Assembly (NCBI GenBank): GCA_019787685.1
Contig: JAHNUO010000016.1
Coordinates: 930,001-994,000, forward strand
Reading direction: 5' to 3'
From: Chiua virens
Lineage: Eukaryota > Basidiomycota > Agaricomycetes > Boletales > Boletaceae
Length of the DNA stretch: 64,000 nt
Within the stretch, counting starts at the first letter, position 1. Each line of letters opens with the position of its first letter. A model generated the notes under the pieces. The model was not told the DNA's origin. It was given only the letters and a program-made list of their open reading frames with translations, and made no database searches. The position numbers were made by a program, and so were the translations under genes. Below are positions 44,355 to 56,652 of the stretch, piece after piece.

Positions 44355-44649
44355 GGTCGCTTTGAAGTCACGATCTGATTCCGCGCAAACTTGGACCATC
44401 TCACTCCCACGCAACCACATCAAGACATCAATGCATCGCCATCAATTCGTACCAAAGAACACACCAAAGGTAAATGTTAACAACAACCGAGTTCGTGAAG
44501 CGACCAAAAGGAATAAACGAATAATACAACACAAAACTTGGAAAGAAGGTGGACACTACTTTTCAAAATCTACAAGGTATCATAACAAAGCATCGCCATC
44601 GTTCAATAGCCTCTCTACGAGGTATTAGGTATCATGTGGGGGTAACCTT

Positions 44650-45682
44650 CTAGAGAGCAAGGAGACCGGAAAGGGCAAGCACTGCAGCAATGCCACCGAG
44701 CGAAGTAGAAGACCCAATGCTGATGGCAGCACCACTAGCGGTTGCAGAAGGGGAAGACGACGTCTGGGAGGTGGTTGTCGAGGTCTTGGTAGTGGATGAG
44801 GATGAAGAGGGAGTCGTCGCCGTCGTAGTTGGGGTTGTACTTGGGGCAGTTGCAGAAGTACCTACAGCAGAAGTGGTCGAGGGGGTTGGTGTGGTGGAGT
44901 CGGTAGCAGGAGTGGAAGTACCTGATGGAACACTAGTAGTTGGGGTGGCCGAGCCAGTAGGAGTAGTGGACCCTGCAGAGGTATATGAGTCGGTCGCGCT
45001 GGTGGTGGTGGCAGGGGTCGAGGTAGACGAACCACCAGTAGGGGTCGTTCCGCTCATGCCGCCGAGACTGCAGAGCGACAGTCAGTCCACATGCCTTATC
45101 AGTTAATACGATCAAACTGACGTGAAAGAACCAGAGAAGCCCTGGTAATTGATGCCGCTAGCGGTAAACACGAGGTAACTTGGGTCGAGGTGAGATCAAG
45201 GCCGGTCCGCAGCATTAAGACCCACTCACTATTGACCATTGGGGCCGACGGAAGGGTCGGGCTAAACGACGCGCATCAAGTCATTGCATCAGGTCCATAG
45301 AAAACAAGGAACGTACCGTGAACGTAAAGGAGTTCGTGGTGGAGACGTCAACCGAAGGCAACGACTGGACTTGGACCTGAAATGAAATCAACGGTAAAAC
45401 GTCACATGGCAACACGCTGTTCGAATACATACAAATTGGCCCGTGTAAAGGCCGACATCACACTCGCCAATGGTGGAGAGAAGGGGTGCTTCACCGTTGT
45501 CAACCCATTGCACCTCGCAGGACTGCCCACCTGTGCAACTGGAGGTTTGGATGGGATCGATGACCTACGCGTCGGTTAGAAAAGGATGGGACCAAAGAGC
45601 AAAAACTCACGTAGACGGAGGCCTGAGCGAGGCGGGCGGCGAGGATGAGGGTGAAGGACGCGACGGTGGAGAAAGCGTACAT
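44650..45682 (-). CDS. Second KNH/KRE9-like Ser/Thr-rich GPI-anchored protein
   Basis: Exon 1 starts at 45682 with a signal peptide (MYAFSTVASFTLILAARLAQASVY) and a GTGAGT donor. The next exon gives SCTGGQSCEVQWVDNGEAPLLSTIGECDVGLYTGQF, a domain related to that of the gene at 17227. Later exons give QSLPSVDVSTTNSFTFT and GMSGTTPTGG. A tail of about 100 Ser/Thr/Pro residues follows and the chain ends with a hydrophobic GPI-type signal (GGIAAVLALSGLLAL). It is likely heavily O-glycosylated and attached at the cell surface. Exon borders are approximate. Confidence 0.75.
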
Positions 45683-46862
45683 GGCGAGTTGAAAAAATGG
45701 GAAGAAGAGGGTGCGGATGGATTTTAGAAGGGGCGGGGTATTTAAGGGTGTCAAGAAGCGAACAACACGGATTCACGTTGTTGACAAGGAATGATTTCGT
45801 TCTTCGGAATGGCGCGAAATGAACACAATAAAATTTACGGCTGGTCAAGTTGACAATGTCAGATCCTCGCCCTCTTCATGTCCGAATGTCATCCACGAGG
45901 ACTACACGCTACCGTGCTCTTGACGCGCCTTCAAAGCTCTAGCTCGATCTGGAGGACAGACATGCTAATCTGTAAAGAAGACCGGAAACTTTTTTTCTCC
46001 TTGTTCCGTGCTGGGCGGTTACGGTCCGCTTCCATATGGAACCGCGTCATGGTGTTCTAGATATTCATAATGCCTCGAGGCCTTAGCCTCAAGGCCTGGC
46101 TCCAAAAATCAAGACGAGTGGAGCTCTGGACCTCTCCTCGTCCCAACCTCGACTAACGAATCGAATTGAAACTGTACTTTGGTAAGAATGACATCAATCT
46201 ATCACCAAGGTAACTCTCCCACTCAAAACGCACCCATAACCATACCGGTGTTCGTCCGATGCTCATACAACTCGACTGAACGGAGATGATGCGTAGATGA
46301 CCTCGAAGGAGTGGCCCGGAGTGGACAGCAGCCTTCCCTTCTGGTTGTTATCCACGCACGGTCGTATTTTGCTCTCACGCACGCGAAATGATCGGTGTGC
46401 AACAACGTTTCTCCGTCCATATTGCCACTTTAGTGCTTGTGCCAAGCCCACTGCCCACCGCGCATTGCCCAAGGCTTGGAGCATGTAATCCATGCGCACG
46501 GCGAAGACCCACTCAAGTCCACCATTGCATAATAAACATCGTAACGGCTTCGGAGACGAGCCCAACGATTCAATGGAAGCCAGTCGACGCAGTGACCTCA
46601 CTGACAATCAATACTCGATTGATGAGTAAGTACTCTCCATATGCTCAATGTCATCAGACTAATAACATTCCAGAAGCTTTTACTGTTGATGAATCCTGAA
46701 TAATCTCCATGAAATGTATCCCGATCATGAGAAGATGATTGTAAAACGGGTGTGAATTGTATGTAACTTATGCGTCAGCCCATTTCTACTGTTTTGCCGA
46801 GTCGGAGTTCGCAATTCGTTCATGGCGGCATCATGATGGGGCAGCTTATGGTGAAGGTCAAT
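45683..46862. other. Gene-poor stretch
   Basis: No gene is recognised. Part of it (about 46360-46530) is similar to 54800-54900 and may belong to an old dispersed repeat. Confidence 0.45.
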
Positions 46863-47236
46863 CTAGAGCACCGCCGTGACGTCGTCGGCGGGGAGTGTTG
46901 TGGGGGTGTTACCTAACGGTGTTGTTGGTACCGACTTCGCCCGGGGTGGATCGGCAGCTGGGACACGGCATGCAGAATTGAGTCTCCGCCTGAACGTCAT
47001 ACTCGGGAAATCTGGCGGAGTGCGAGCAATATGTAACCTCAACATTCGAATCACAAACTTTCTGAACTCCTTCAGTGCATTGGGGTTCTCAGGATTCAGA
47101 ATGCCCAACATTATCGTCAGCCAGCGCCTTAGTAAATCATCAAATTGTTAATCCTTGATGGCCTCTTCATTGACATTGTTGCCTTGGGAGTCCTCATACT
47201 TATGTCCAATTTCCCTGTCAGGGATGAAATTGCGAT
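46863..47236 (-). pseudogene. Protein-like remnant with one in-frame stop, unknown family
   Basis: The minus strand reads YRNFIPDREIGHKYEDSQGN to EEAIKD, then TAA, then QFDDLLRRWLTIMLGILNPE and onward to ADDVTAVL, all in one frame. Composition on both sides of the stop is protein-like, so it looks like a decayed gene piece. A possible acceptor (ACCCAG) precedes YRNF. I do not recognise the family, and a real gene with a tiny intron at the stop cannot be excluded. Confidence 0.35.
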
Positions 47237-48524
47237 ACTGGGTATGTTCTTTATCTCACTGTCGTCCTTATCTGTCGTCTGAACATATCGCTCTTCCGTT
47301 CACGACATACAGTCTTGTTGGCATTAAGAGCATTCCATGCAATTCACGGGATGAACAATGAAACATGCCAAGGCCTAGCAACACGCTAACCCTGTCTTTT
47401 TGGCAGAGAACCTAACGTGTCACAGGATCGTATTCGTCAGAGCTGTATCACTCGATCTCGTGCAGCAGTTATTCCAAGATTTCCAACCGCGTGTGTCCAT
47501 GTCTCGGCGACCCGTATCCTCTTCGTCACCCATGACCCAGGACAAAGACGCCTCCCGGCAAACAGAGCGACTGCAGAACAAAACATTCGCCAGGCAACAC
47601 GAGGACACTTTGAGGAGTAAGTATCAGGATATTCAAAAGAGATGGAATGCCCCGGATGACCATTAGGGAATATTCCGTTCTTGGAGGGCCATTCCTATGA
47701 GTGGTGCAAACACCCCTAAAAAGGCAACTCGAGGACGCGCGTTTCTTGTGAGCTTAGATTAGATTCGCACACTGATTCGACTAAGCAACATCAACGTTGA
47801 TTCATTTCCAGTGTCACTGCCATGGCGTTTTGTGTCACAGGTTCGCTTGTACGCGCTCACTAAACACACGTTGTCTATCGTGACCATCATGGGTCTCTCG
47901 GCACTGATGCGTCCGAACGAGATACCACGATACAGCGCCTTTGAATTCATCCAATCACTCCCTCACGACCTCCTCTACGAACACGTTTCCATCGTAATAA
48001 ATAAACACCTTCAGCTGTCCGTCTGATGTCGACGCACCAAGGTAAAGGTGACCTGGGCGCACATGATGTATATAACTCGTTTCCGATATCACCTTCGGGG
48101 TTGGTTCGGGCTGATGAATACGTAGATATTAAAGGTGAGAGAGTTTGAGGGGAAACCGCATAGCCTGCCTTGAGCTGGTGGGAGACGTGAGAAAGGGGCG
48201 GAAGCGGGTGGGTGGACGCCACGGGATATTTGCGTGGCAATGCTGAATCCAGCTAGCAAACCGATAAATATCAACACCAGCAATCGGAATGGGCCATTCG
48301 AAATACCTACGTTAGCAAGACTAGACCATGCACGAGCCCAGACCATTGTGTCCTCCGAGACCTCGCTGTTTGATTTCCCGTGGATACTATTATCGTTGGA
48401 ATTGACGTCTTGTTCGATGCTCTTCAAAGCTTCGGGCTAGATGCCTAGAGCGTGCAGCCGGTCCGTCGCACGTAGAATCTCGAAACACAAGGGGTGGCGG
48501 AAAGACTCCGTCATTTGCTTCCTA
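47237..48524. other. Gene-poor stretch
   Basis: Several 60-110 codon frames occur. One on the minus strand (48089-48427) contains a single hydrophobic segment (RLLVLIFIGLLAGFSIA) and might be the end of the remnant at 48525-49256. No family is recognised. Confidence 0.35.
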
Positions 48525-49256
48525 CCAACTCAGTGCGATACAGGCAGGAATTCGATCAAATGTGAAAAGCTCGGAGAATGGCGGGGCACCATCCTCTAGG
48601 CTGAGTACTGCAGCTTGTCCGTGGGGTTGGTATCGTTTGTCCGTTTGGCCGAGAGCCATGAATGGCAGTTCGAGATAGTTCATGCCTACGGAAAGCACAC
48701 ATTTGCCGCCGCCGCCGCCCTCAAACCACGCCCTGTCTAGACATGGACGCAAGTTGACTGGACCCCTGATGCTGTATAGCTGCCCTTTTCGATATTCTCT
48801 TCTGAGATATCACCACGGAGGTACCGTCGGCAGAGAACCCGAGTCATCGCCACTTGCGCGAGCACAAGGTAAGCAGGTAAAGCTGCACTAACAGTTCATT
48901 TGATAGTGCGCGCGGACCGTCTAAATTTCAGTCATCCGCTTCTCCACCTCTTCCGTTGACGTCACCTCTTTCGTGCAGATGGACGACGGCGAGATGCATT
49001 CCCGGACGACGAAATGGGACTCCGGCACGAATGAAGGGGTTCCCGCGTTCGGAACTGTCCCGCCCAATACTGCACCCCCAAAACATTGTATGGTGGCGCC
49101 AGACAGGGGATAACGCCTCTTTGTAGAGAGCCATGCCTTGGTGATTTCGACATCTGAAAAGGGTTGTGCACCCCTTAATAACTGTAGGTCAAGCCAAAGA
49201 AGAACGTCCCGAGGCCCCATTGCGGAGGCTAGGCCAGAAAAAAAAAATTCTATCAC
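48525..49256 (-). pseudogene. Possible acyltransferase (condensation-type) gene or remnant
   Basis: One minus-strand piece reads FSDVEITKAWLSTKRRYPLSG to SHFVVREC and a second, about 100 bp further on, reads RGPVNLRPCLDR and then CVLSVGMNYLELPFMALGQT. The order resembles fungal condensation-like acyltransferases, in which a substrate-entry helix is followed by a RGPVxLRP-type segment. I see no HHxxxDG motif and no clean start, and intervening frames contain stops. It may be a partly spliced gene or a relic. Confidence 0.3.
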
Positions 49257-50610
49257 GTCTAGCGGACGGTGAAAGGTGCGGCCTTGGATCGGATGGGTAT
49301 CGAATAATGTCTAGCCAGGCATGTGAGTGTAAGGACGGCTTTCCATTGAGCTTACACTTATGTAAGATAAAGCAGACAAATATATAGAACACTTGGTTTG
49401 GCTCGAAAGATTTTATCTGACAACAGGAGCATTCACTGGTGGAGCAGTTTCCAGGAGGGCTTGGCAAGCACTGACATCATGATCACAATCTCCATGCGTG
49501 GAAAGGCCAGTCACAGGGGGGAAAGTGTGTGCCACGCAATAGGTCCTTGAGACTCGGACTCTGACAAGTACAGGGTAGGCGTGATGGCTATCTTATACGA
49601 TTAAAGCGGAAAGTTTCTTTCATTCGTACACCAACCTTACACACTGATGAGATGTCCGAGTCAGTCGGGTGCCTTGATATTATTCTAACTAGCAAGAAAA
49701 TTTAACAAATTTACCGCTTCACTGTACACGATTGATCGCCAGGTCATCTCCAGATCCAACAACTCGACATTCACACTTATTTCAGTGATATGAAGGTACC
49801 CGACTGACATTCCAATTAGACTTTATGCTTTCGTGGCATGTGGCAACCGAAATTTTTGGATCCGGTGGCCTTGGCGGAATCTCACACGGCTACTTCTCTT
49901 TCCCCAAGGTGTAACGCTACACCGTGACACGTCGAATCCGATTCTCTTTGGTCGACCTGACATGATATGTCTTATCGGGTTTTCAGTACAATCATGATGA
50001 GATCCCGACCAGAATTACAGAACTGCCTCACCTCACTCAACGAATGGCCTCGGCCTGCCATCAGCGTAACACACTACATCCGGACGGCATCGTCTCGGTT
50101 TCAAGTGGTGAAGGGGTGAACTGCACTTGCCGCCACCCCCCATCATGCTCGTGGTGTTTATCCAATGGGACCTATTCGTCTTGTTGGTTCGGACGAGGTC
50201 CGTGTCTGGGCTCGCGCGCGTGGCGATCACGAGATCGAGCACGTTGGACACGGCGATGGTCGTGATGAACCGCATCTCTTTCTTCGACGGTGTTGATATC
50301 TGTGCTGCCCGAATCGCCTGAAAGCCGTTTATATACGACTCGCCGCAGCGAAGCAGCTTCTCTTGCCCCGAATTGTTCCTGTTCCTACAGGTACACGATG
50401 TCGTCGCAAGTATCACGGCCTTTTTTGCCTTTGTGGGCCAGCATACATATGTGTTTACTGGAAATCCAAGTCTTGTGAAACAGCATATTTACAAAACACA
50501 CGGTCGCACTCTCCTTTGGACGATACTCGACACTGGACGCCCACCCGTCACTATAAACATACACGAATTCTTTCTGTGCTGGCGCATCCACTGCCGCCGC
50601 GATCTCCGAC
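49257..50610. other. Intergenic region downstream of the first dienelactone hydrolase
   Basis: Low-GC, stop-rich sequence from 49257 to about 50000. The frames in 50030-50420 have no recognised domain. No gene is called. Confidence 0.45.
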
Positions 50611-51832
50611 TCACGCCGAGAATCGCAAAAACCATTCCTTGATCCCACGCGCACTTTCCTCCTTTGCCCAACCTGCCCCACAAACACAACATGTCCGCCC
50701 AAGTTCAGGGGCACACAGTACTGAAAGAGAGAAACAGACGCACGTTGATCGGGCACATCCGGGTTTCCACGCGTCGCGAATCCGTGCTCGACACCTGAAA
50801 AGACTTGGATACAGTAGCTTGATTTGTTACGCACGAGAATGTCCTCGGCGCGGCGGCGGGCCTCGAGTGGGAACGTGATGTCGACCTCTGTTGAGTAAAG
50901 ACGGTTCGTCAGCGGCACCGGGTGTCACTGCAGATACCCATACCGGAACAGGAGAGAAGAAGGGGACCTTTGTCAGTGGTCACGGTGAGTCTAACGGGAT
51001 CATCAAGAGAGGTTGGTGATGGAACATACGCGTGGCATTCTCGAAATGCTTTTCGTCTAAAAAGGCAGGATGGGCGATCGCACCTATGAAGGGATCGAGA
51101 ATGAGAACACGGGAACCGAGGTTTGAGTGCGTGTGGCACAAGCCCCGTTACCTGCTTCGATGGATCCCTCTGCAACCAAACCCATCACGAACGGTGCGCC
51201 GAAACAATATCCTGGAGGCAAAAGCAAGGTCCGTCTGATGAGCCTTCTTTTTCTAGGGCACATCACGCGACGCAATGACATACCCACCGCAGTATACTTG
51301 GTTGTTTCCGCGCCTTAGACACGCAGGGATGAGCGCCCGAATGCGAGGGCATAGGCTTCCAAGGGCAGCTTACCATACTTTGCCTTGACTGCGTCCAGCC
51401 ACTTTGGAAACACCTCGATAGCCGTCTCAAGTTTCTTATGAGCCCAAGCAGGCTTGTCAGCGTCCTCAGGGAGGTCCTGGATGTATTGTCCGAAGAAGTA
51501 ATCCGGACCAAGGACAACGAAACCTAAACGTATCGACCACACCGGCGCGCTTGTCAGCTCGGTAGGGTTCGGTTCCTGCGGGAGACGACGACGACGACAG
51601 ACGCACCACACGAGGCAAAGTAATCTTGCAACAATTTGTTGTTGATAAAGAACGATCCGAAGACATCCGAGAGATATAAGAGAACTTTTCTATGTGACCC
51701 GAGCGTAGTGGGTGGTTCGGCAACATAGGTGTTGAGCCCACCGATAGACTCGATTCGTCCTTCAGGGTCACCGGTGTGCTTGAGGCCGGTGAAGCAGCAC
51801 GTGCTGGGGGAACCTGCAAGCGTGGTATTCAT
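50611..51832 (-). CDS. Dienelactone hydrolase family protein 1
   Basis: A multi-exon alpha/beta hydrolase of about 260 residues. It starts MNTTLAGSPSTCCFTGLKH at 51832, then GGLNTYVAEPP, VLLYLSDVFG, and FVVLGPDYFFG. The nucleophile elbow GYCFGAPF carries the Cys typical of the family, and the late His lies in FSGVEHGFATRG. The last exon reads WAKEESARGIKEWFLRFSA with TGA at 50611. An intron within the KYG/AETTKY segment removes what would otherwise be a stop. A CGA/CGT repeat lies in an intron near 51585. Family members hydrolyse cyclic esters such as dienelactones; the natural substrate here is unknown. A tandem paralogue lies upstream at 52299-53448. Confidence 0.8.
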
Positions 51833-52298
51833 CTTCAAAGTCGGTTGAATGATGGAAGGTGTCGGGTTTGGTGATGATGTCGACTGAGCGACGGACAATC
51901 ATCCCTTTTATCCTGATTCTCCGCGGGAAAATTTGGTGACTGAAAGGGAAATGGGCCATAGCGATGACCTTCAACCAGGGCGATTTGTGCCCTGTGGTGA
52001 TATGACCAACTTGGCTTGACCAGTTCAAGTTGCAGGGAAATAGTTACTCGATAACTTTCCATGCGAACTCGTCATTGATCGGCTAGGGTTGAGATGTGAT
52101 CTTCTCGCCAATCAGGTCAGGCGGAGCACCTATCGGAGGATATTGACTGCGGATGATTGAGCCCGGTGAGAACGTTCCTGGTGGATAGATATATCCCCTG
52201 ACTCATCGTGTTATTGTCATCAACTTGCTTATCGTACATTTGACGAACGGTAACCAGTAGTTTACCATTCAGGTAGTGTTATCGTCGCGGGTCCACAA
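51833..52298. other. Intergenic region between the two hydrolase genes
   Basis: It should contain the promoter of the left gene and the 3' end of the right one. No other feature is seen. Confidence 0.4.
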
Positions 52299-53448
52299 CT
52301 ACGCAACAAAGCTATTAAACCAGTGCAAAAAGCCTCGGGCGCATTCCTCTTTTGCAAAACCTGTGAGAAGCCAAAGGGTGATACCGACGTGAGCGAATGT
52401 ATGCGTCGTAAACGACAGGGAAAACACACGCTGGGCATCGTCTGCAGGATCACCACGGGTTCCAAACCCATGCGAAACACCACTAAAGATCTGGAAGTAA
52501 TAGTGTGCCTTATTCTTGGCGAGGATGTCTTCTGCCTGACGGCGAGCAGCGGCGGGGAATGCGTGGTCGATTTCTCAAAGGTACGCTCAGTTTCTGCTTG
52601 GAAACGTAGACGTAGACCATCATTCACCTGCACAGCTGAGCGCGATCGGAGCTGAGGACCAGATCGTCAAGGTATATCCCTTCGATATGACATCGATTAC
52701 TGACCCACGCAGTTCTCGAACACTTCTACTTTGAGCTGTTTCGTCGCAGGGTCTAGGAGGCTGGAAGGATGTGCGACAGCACCTGTGGAAGAGTGCCAAA
52801 CGTAAGGTGCAAAATGTCAAGGTTGGACACACTCACCTGCTGCAAGGTTGAACGTGGGATCGTTTGCGAGAGCAAAGACGAAAGGTGCCCCAAAGCAGTA
52901 TCCTGGACAAGACCAGACGATGTGAGTAGAACGAGACCGCGTGAGGGACGGCGTACCGACTGCAAAATACTTGGCGTCGGTCGTACCTAATCCCATGTCA
53001 GTAACATGCATTGGAGAAAATGTATGCGTCCAACCATAACGTTGTTTAACTGCCTTGACCCACTTTGGGGTATGCTCGTGTGCTAACTGGACAATCTTGT
53101 CACGCCAGGTTTCTCGGACAAAACCAGGCTGTGTCATGAGCGTCTCAAACCTGTCGCCAAAGAAGTAATCGAGGCCGAGGACAGTGAAGCCTAGGGTGCC
53201 CGTGTAAGATGGTATTGCTGCGCATACAAGTAAGGGTTGTTACCTTGAGACGCAAACCAATCCTGGATGAGTTGGCTGTTGATATAGAAGGGGCTGAATA
53301 TGTCTGAAAAGTAGAGGAGGATCTTCTTCTGTCCCCCAGTAGCACCTTTGGGCTCAGAGATGTATGTCTCGACGCCAGCAATCGTCTCTGTGCGCCCAGA
53401 TGGGGTGCCGATGTGGGGAACAGTCTTGAAACAATCTTCGCAGGACAT
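52299..53448 (-). CDS. Dienelactone hydrolase family protein 2
   Basis: It starts MSCEDCFKTVPHIGTPSGRTE at 53448, then AGVETYISEPKG, LLYFSDIFSPFY, and TVLGLDYFFGDRFETL. The nucleophile elbow is GYCFGAPFVFAL and the catalytic His is in FSGVSHGFGTRGDP. The last exon is FAKEECARGFLHWFNSFVA with TAG at 52299. Intron positions are like those of gene 1, which supports a tandem duplication. The two proteins have diverged well, so the duplication is not recent. A role in degrading plant or aromatic lactones is possible but not shown by sequence. Confidence 0.8.
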
Positions 53449-55819
53449 GATGATCGATCAATGGGTTCGGATTGGTTTGAGCTGTACTTAAATAGCTTGT
53501 CATCGTATGCGCAGCACAACTGATTTGGAACATCGGACATATTGGCATCGCCACCTGCTACTCATTTATTCGCCTACAAGAGATTTGTGATATGATCTGA
53601 TACTCACTATGGTGTTCAGGCCTCAGGACCATGGAGATACGATGCATCGGACATCATAACTTTACGAATTGGTTGAGGTTCTCCCGACTCTGAGCAAGCT
53701 TTTAAACGCAGTGTGTTCTGGTACGTTTCCCTAAATTGTAGTGGAGACAATGAAACAAAGAGAAAGGCGAGGTGCGCAAGGGAGTGGATGTGTCTAGGTA
53801 ATGTCCAGAACCAACAGTTGACATGTACATACATTACGCGAAGGAAAGTCCAACTTGAAGCTTCCAAGTCCGTTCAGACTGTATGTACCTTGTAACATGC
53901 GACTTTTATCCTCAGCTCACCCGGAATCCAATCTAGCCGCAACCCAACGCAGCGCCGTGTGACGCCCTCTTGCATCCGTGTTCTAATATCCCTTCTCGAA
54001 TTGCCGCATTCCGCCTCGAGTCGGGACTGAAGCCGTCTTGAGAAAATCAACTTAACAAGCACCAATAACAGGAACTGTAGCGCACGCGAGTGCGCAGACA
54101 CCGATGTCGAATTCGAGGAAGCATGATGGCGATCGAGCCCGAGCAGGCGGTTGCCACGAGCGAAACCGAGGACGGTCAGCGGGTGCCGACGAGGCTGAAG
54201 AAGACCGAGATCCAGACGCGCAGCCAGAAAAGTTTACCAGGTGGCCCGTCTGCGTGACACGGACGAAACAGTACGCTCGACGACGTCACCATCAACGCTG
54301 ACATTACGATTAACTCGATCGTTCAGCGCGTCACGGGCTGTATGCACACGCAGTCGCGCCCACCCAATATGTATTGCGAGCCTACGACCACCGAAAGTCG
54401 TGCATGTGGCAGCATTGGACCTCCCATGTGTCAGACCAGTCCTTTTTGGACTTGAAACGCATCATCGCACAGGGTCGCCTTCGAAAACGTTGCCCACCAC
54501 AAGGTGCGTTGTTGATCGATTTTTACTACTTTTCCACGCTCACCTCGTAATCGATCGCACAGGGTCCGATCCCTTCTCAGTCCACGATAGAATGCCTCGA
54601 GGTTTCTTCATCATTGATGGCGGGAAGAGTGGGGCATCCCTTCGCTCATCTCAACGCGCCAAGAGTCGAATCAGAATTGTCCTTTAGCCACCCCATGATT
54701 CAAGGTTACAAGTCAATGGCAATCCTGTTGACAGGGAGCTAGTCTCTTCCGTTGACAGCTTGATTGACGAAGAAGACCCTGGCTCTCCGGAACGAGTAGT
54801 CGCTATAGCCTTTGCTCTCTCACACGTGAAATGATCAATGCGCAGCAACCCATGCACATTACCACAAGAGCCCACGCACGGTAAAGACCCACTCAAATCC
54901 GACTCCTCACTTTACAAACGCGGCTCTAGAGCCCTTTCCTGTCTCAATTATACAGGCGCGTAGGGTCTCTCTACAGCACATAACCATAAACACTCGAAAG
55001 TGTCTCACAAGGGTACGTTATTAACAATATGACTGGTAGCCACGCATCACGAAACACTGAACACACAGCTATGTAGCGCTGTCGACCGGCAAGAAAACGT
55101 GTTGCTGCGCATATGACTCGTGGGCGACGCTCTAATTAGTCCCTCTACGAACGACGCCGCATTTGGACAACGCGCCGGGCTGAAACGGGCTACTCGACCT
55201 TACCCACCCTTATCACCGAATCGAAGCATGGCAGGCGCGTAATACGTCCACATGACGGGTCTAGATCGCGCCAAAGACAACCCCCGTTGCTGTGATGTAT
55301 GTGATGTACAGCCAATGATGAAGCCATCGATAAACCAGCCGGCAACGAATCATCGCCTGCCGCCAGTACGCTGCCTCTGAATTTGGGTTTCTGGGTTTGC
55401 GGCGCCGCGCAAGCGTGTGGGGTGGTGACTTTCAATGGGTTAATTCAGGAACGCTTCGGCCCCTGATCATCTTGACGCGCGAACGAATGGAGCCGTTTGT
55501 GAACATACAGCGAGGAATATGTCGTCGTTGTATGACACGGCACCCAGATCTGAGAGAGTTCAAACTGTGTACGGGCCGTTGGGGGCGGACGGAGACAAGG
55601 GGCAGTCTGGGGGTGGCGTCACGCGCACGATTATTGTCTCGTTCCATTCTAGAAGTGAAACGCCGCGAACCACACGTCCGGACAAATCCAACACTAGATA
55701 AAAAAACTGTCAAATCAGCCTCACGACGTCGCGATGATAATCATCACCCCTCGACCCTCAAGTTTGACACGCCGGTTCAGCGATTGATCAACCCGACATC
55801 GACGTTGCTCTCTCTGCCC
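53449..55819. other. Intergenic region with possible coding remnants
   Basis: No complete gene is recognised. Around 54124-54250 the plus strand reads MMAIEPEQAVATSETEDGQR and RLKKTEIQTRSQKSLPG. After a shift of frame comes LDDVTINADITINSIVQRV (about 54275-54335). This looks like a broken coding piece of unknown family. The part 54800-54900 resembles 46360-46530. Confidence 0.35.
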
Positions 55820-56347
55820 ATGCCTCAACGATTAACGTTCGAGTATAACCCGCTCTCGTACGCCTATCCAGACGACGAAACAGACAAGGAGCTGTTCCTA
55901 CAGGCGTCCAGGACGCATCCGCACCATCCGCATGCACACCACACCCAGCAGCAGCACCTCAGCCACCTCCGGGCGGCAGCCGTCTTGCTGTACTGGGTCA
56001 ACATGGTCTTCAACGACGGCGAAGAAGTCTGGCAAGTCGTCCGACTGGACGAACAGGACAACGTGCACCGCTACGTGTACCCCGACTTGATCGTCGTCGA
56101 TGGGAGCGTGTGGGAGTACAACGATATGTTCTCACTTGGGGTGTTTACTCGGGATCAGCGGGAGGCGGTGTTGGAGTGTGCGGACGAGATCGAGTATGAG
56201 GTGAGGTGTGCGGAGGGGGGGCAGGGGGTGAGGTGGATGGGGCGGTTGTTGGAGCAGATGGTGGAGGAAGCGTTGGTAGGGGAAGGGGTGGTGAATGCGA
56301 TCAGGGATAGCGTGCCGTTCTCGTTGGATGCGCGTGGGTGTCAATGA
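55820..56347 (+). CDS. Hypothetical protein, 175 residues
   Basis: A single uninterrupted exon with strong coding composition, starting MPQRLTFEYNPLSYAYPDDE. It has a His-rich stretch (THPHHPHAHHTQQQHLSHL), a segment with RAAAVLLYWVNMVFND and WQVVRLDEQDNVHRYVYPDLIVVDGS, and the end VPFSLDARGCQ. No signal peptide or membrane segment is evident. The open frame extends further upstream to 55397, but that part is not protein-like, so the ATG at 55820 is preferred. I do not recognise a domain. It is convergent with the gene at 56653-57723. Confidence 0.6.
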   Translation: MPQRLTFEYNPLSYAYPDDETDKELFLQASRTHPHHPHAHHTQQQHLSHLRAAAVLLYWVNMVFNDGEEVWQVVRLDEQDNVHRYVYPDLIVVDGSVWEYNDMFSLGVFTRDQREAVLECADEIEYEVRCAEGGQGVRWMGRLLEQMVEEALVGEGVVNAIRDSVPFSLDARGCQ

Positions 56348-56652
56348 GCGAGCAGTGAGTGGACGACGTCAGCTTTGGCGACCGCAGCGCGATACGATTG
56401 ATTCTGACCAGGTTGACGGGTCACTTTTTTTCTTTGGTTTGGTCACGATGCATATTCATCTCTCTCTTTCTCTCTAATATCTGTGAACATGTGTATTCTG
56501 CGTGTGCCTCGTACGGCCGCCGACCCCTAGCTCTCCACTATGACGTGTCGTAAGACCGAAATCCCGAAATCGCGTCACACACGTTTGCGATTGGCGAGGG
56601 TGGTCGTGTGTGCGTGCAATGTACAATTACGGAATGAACATGTTCGTAGCGA

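Noticed and set aside
54104..54687. Overlapping plus-strand frames
   Set aside because: Pieces look protein-like but change frame and match no family I know; too weak to call a gene.
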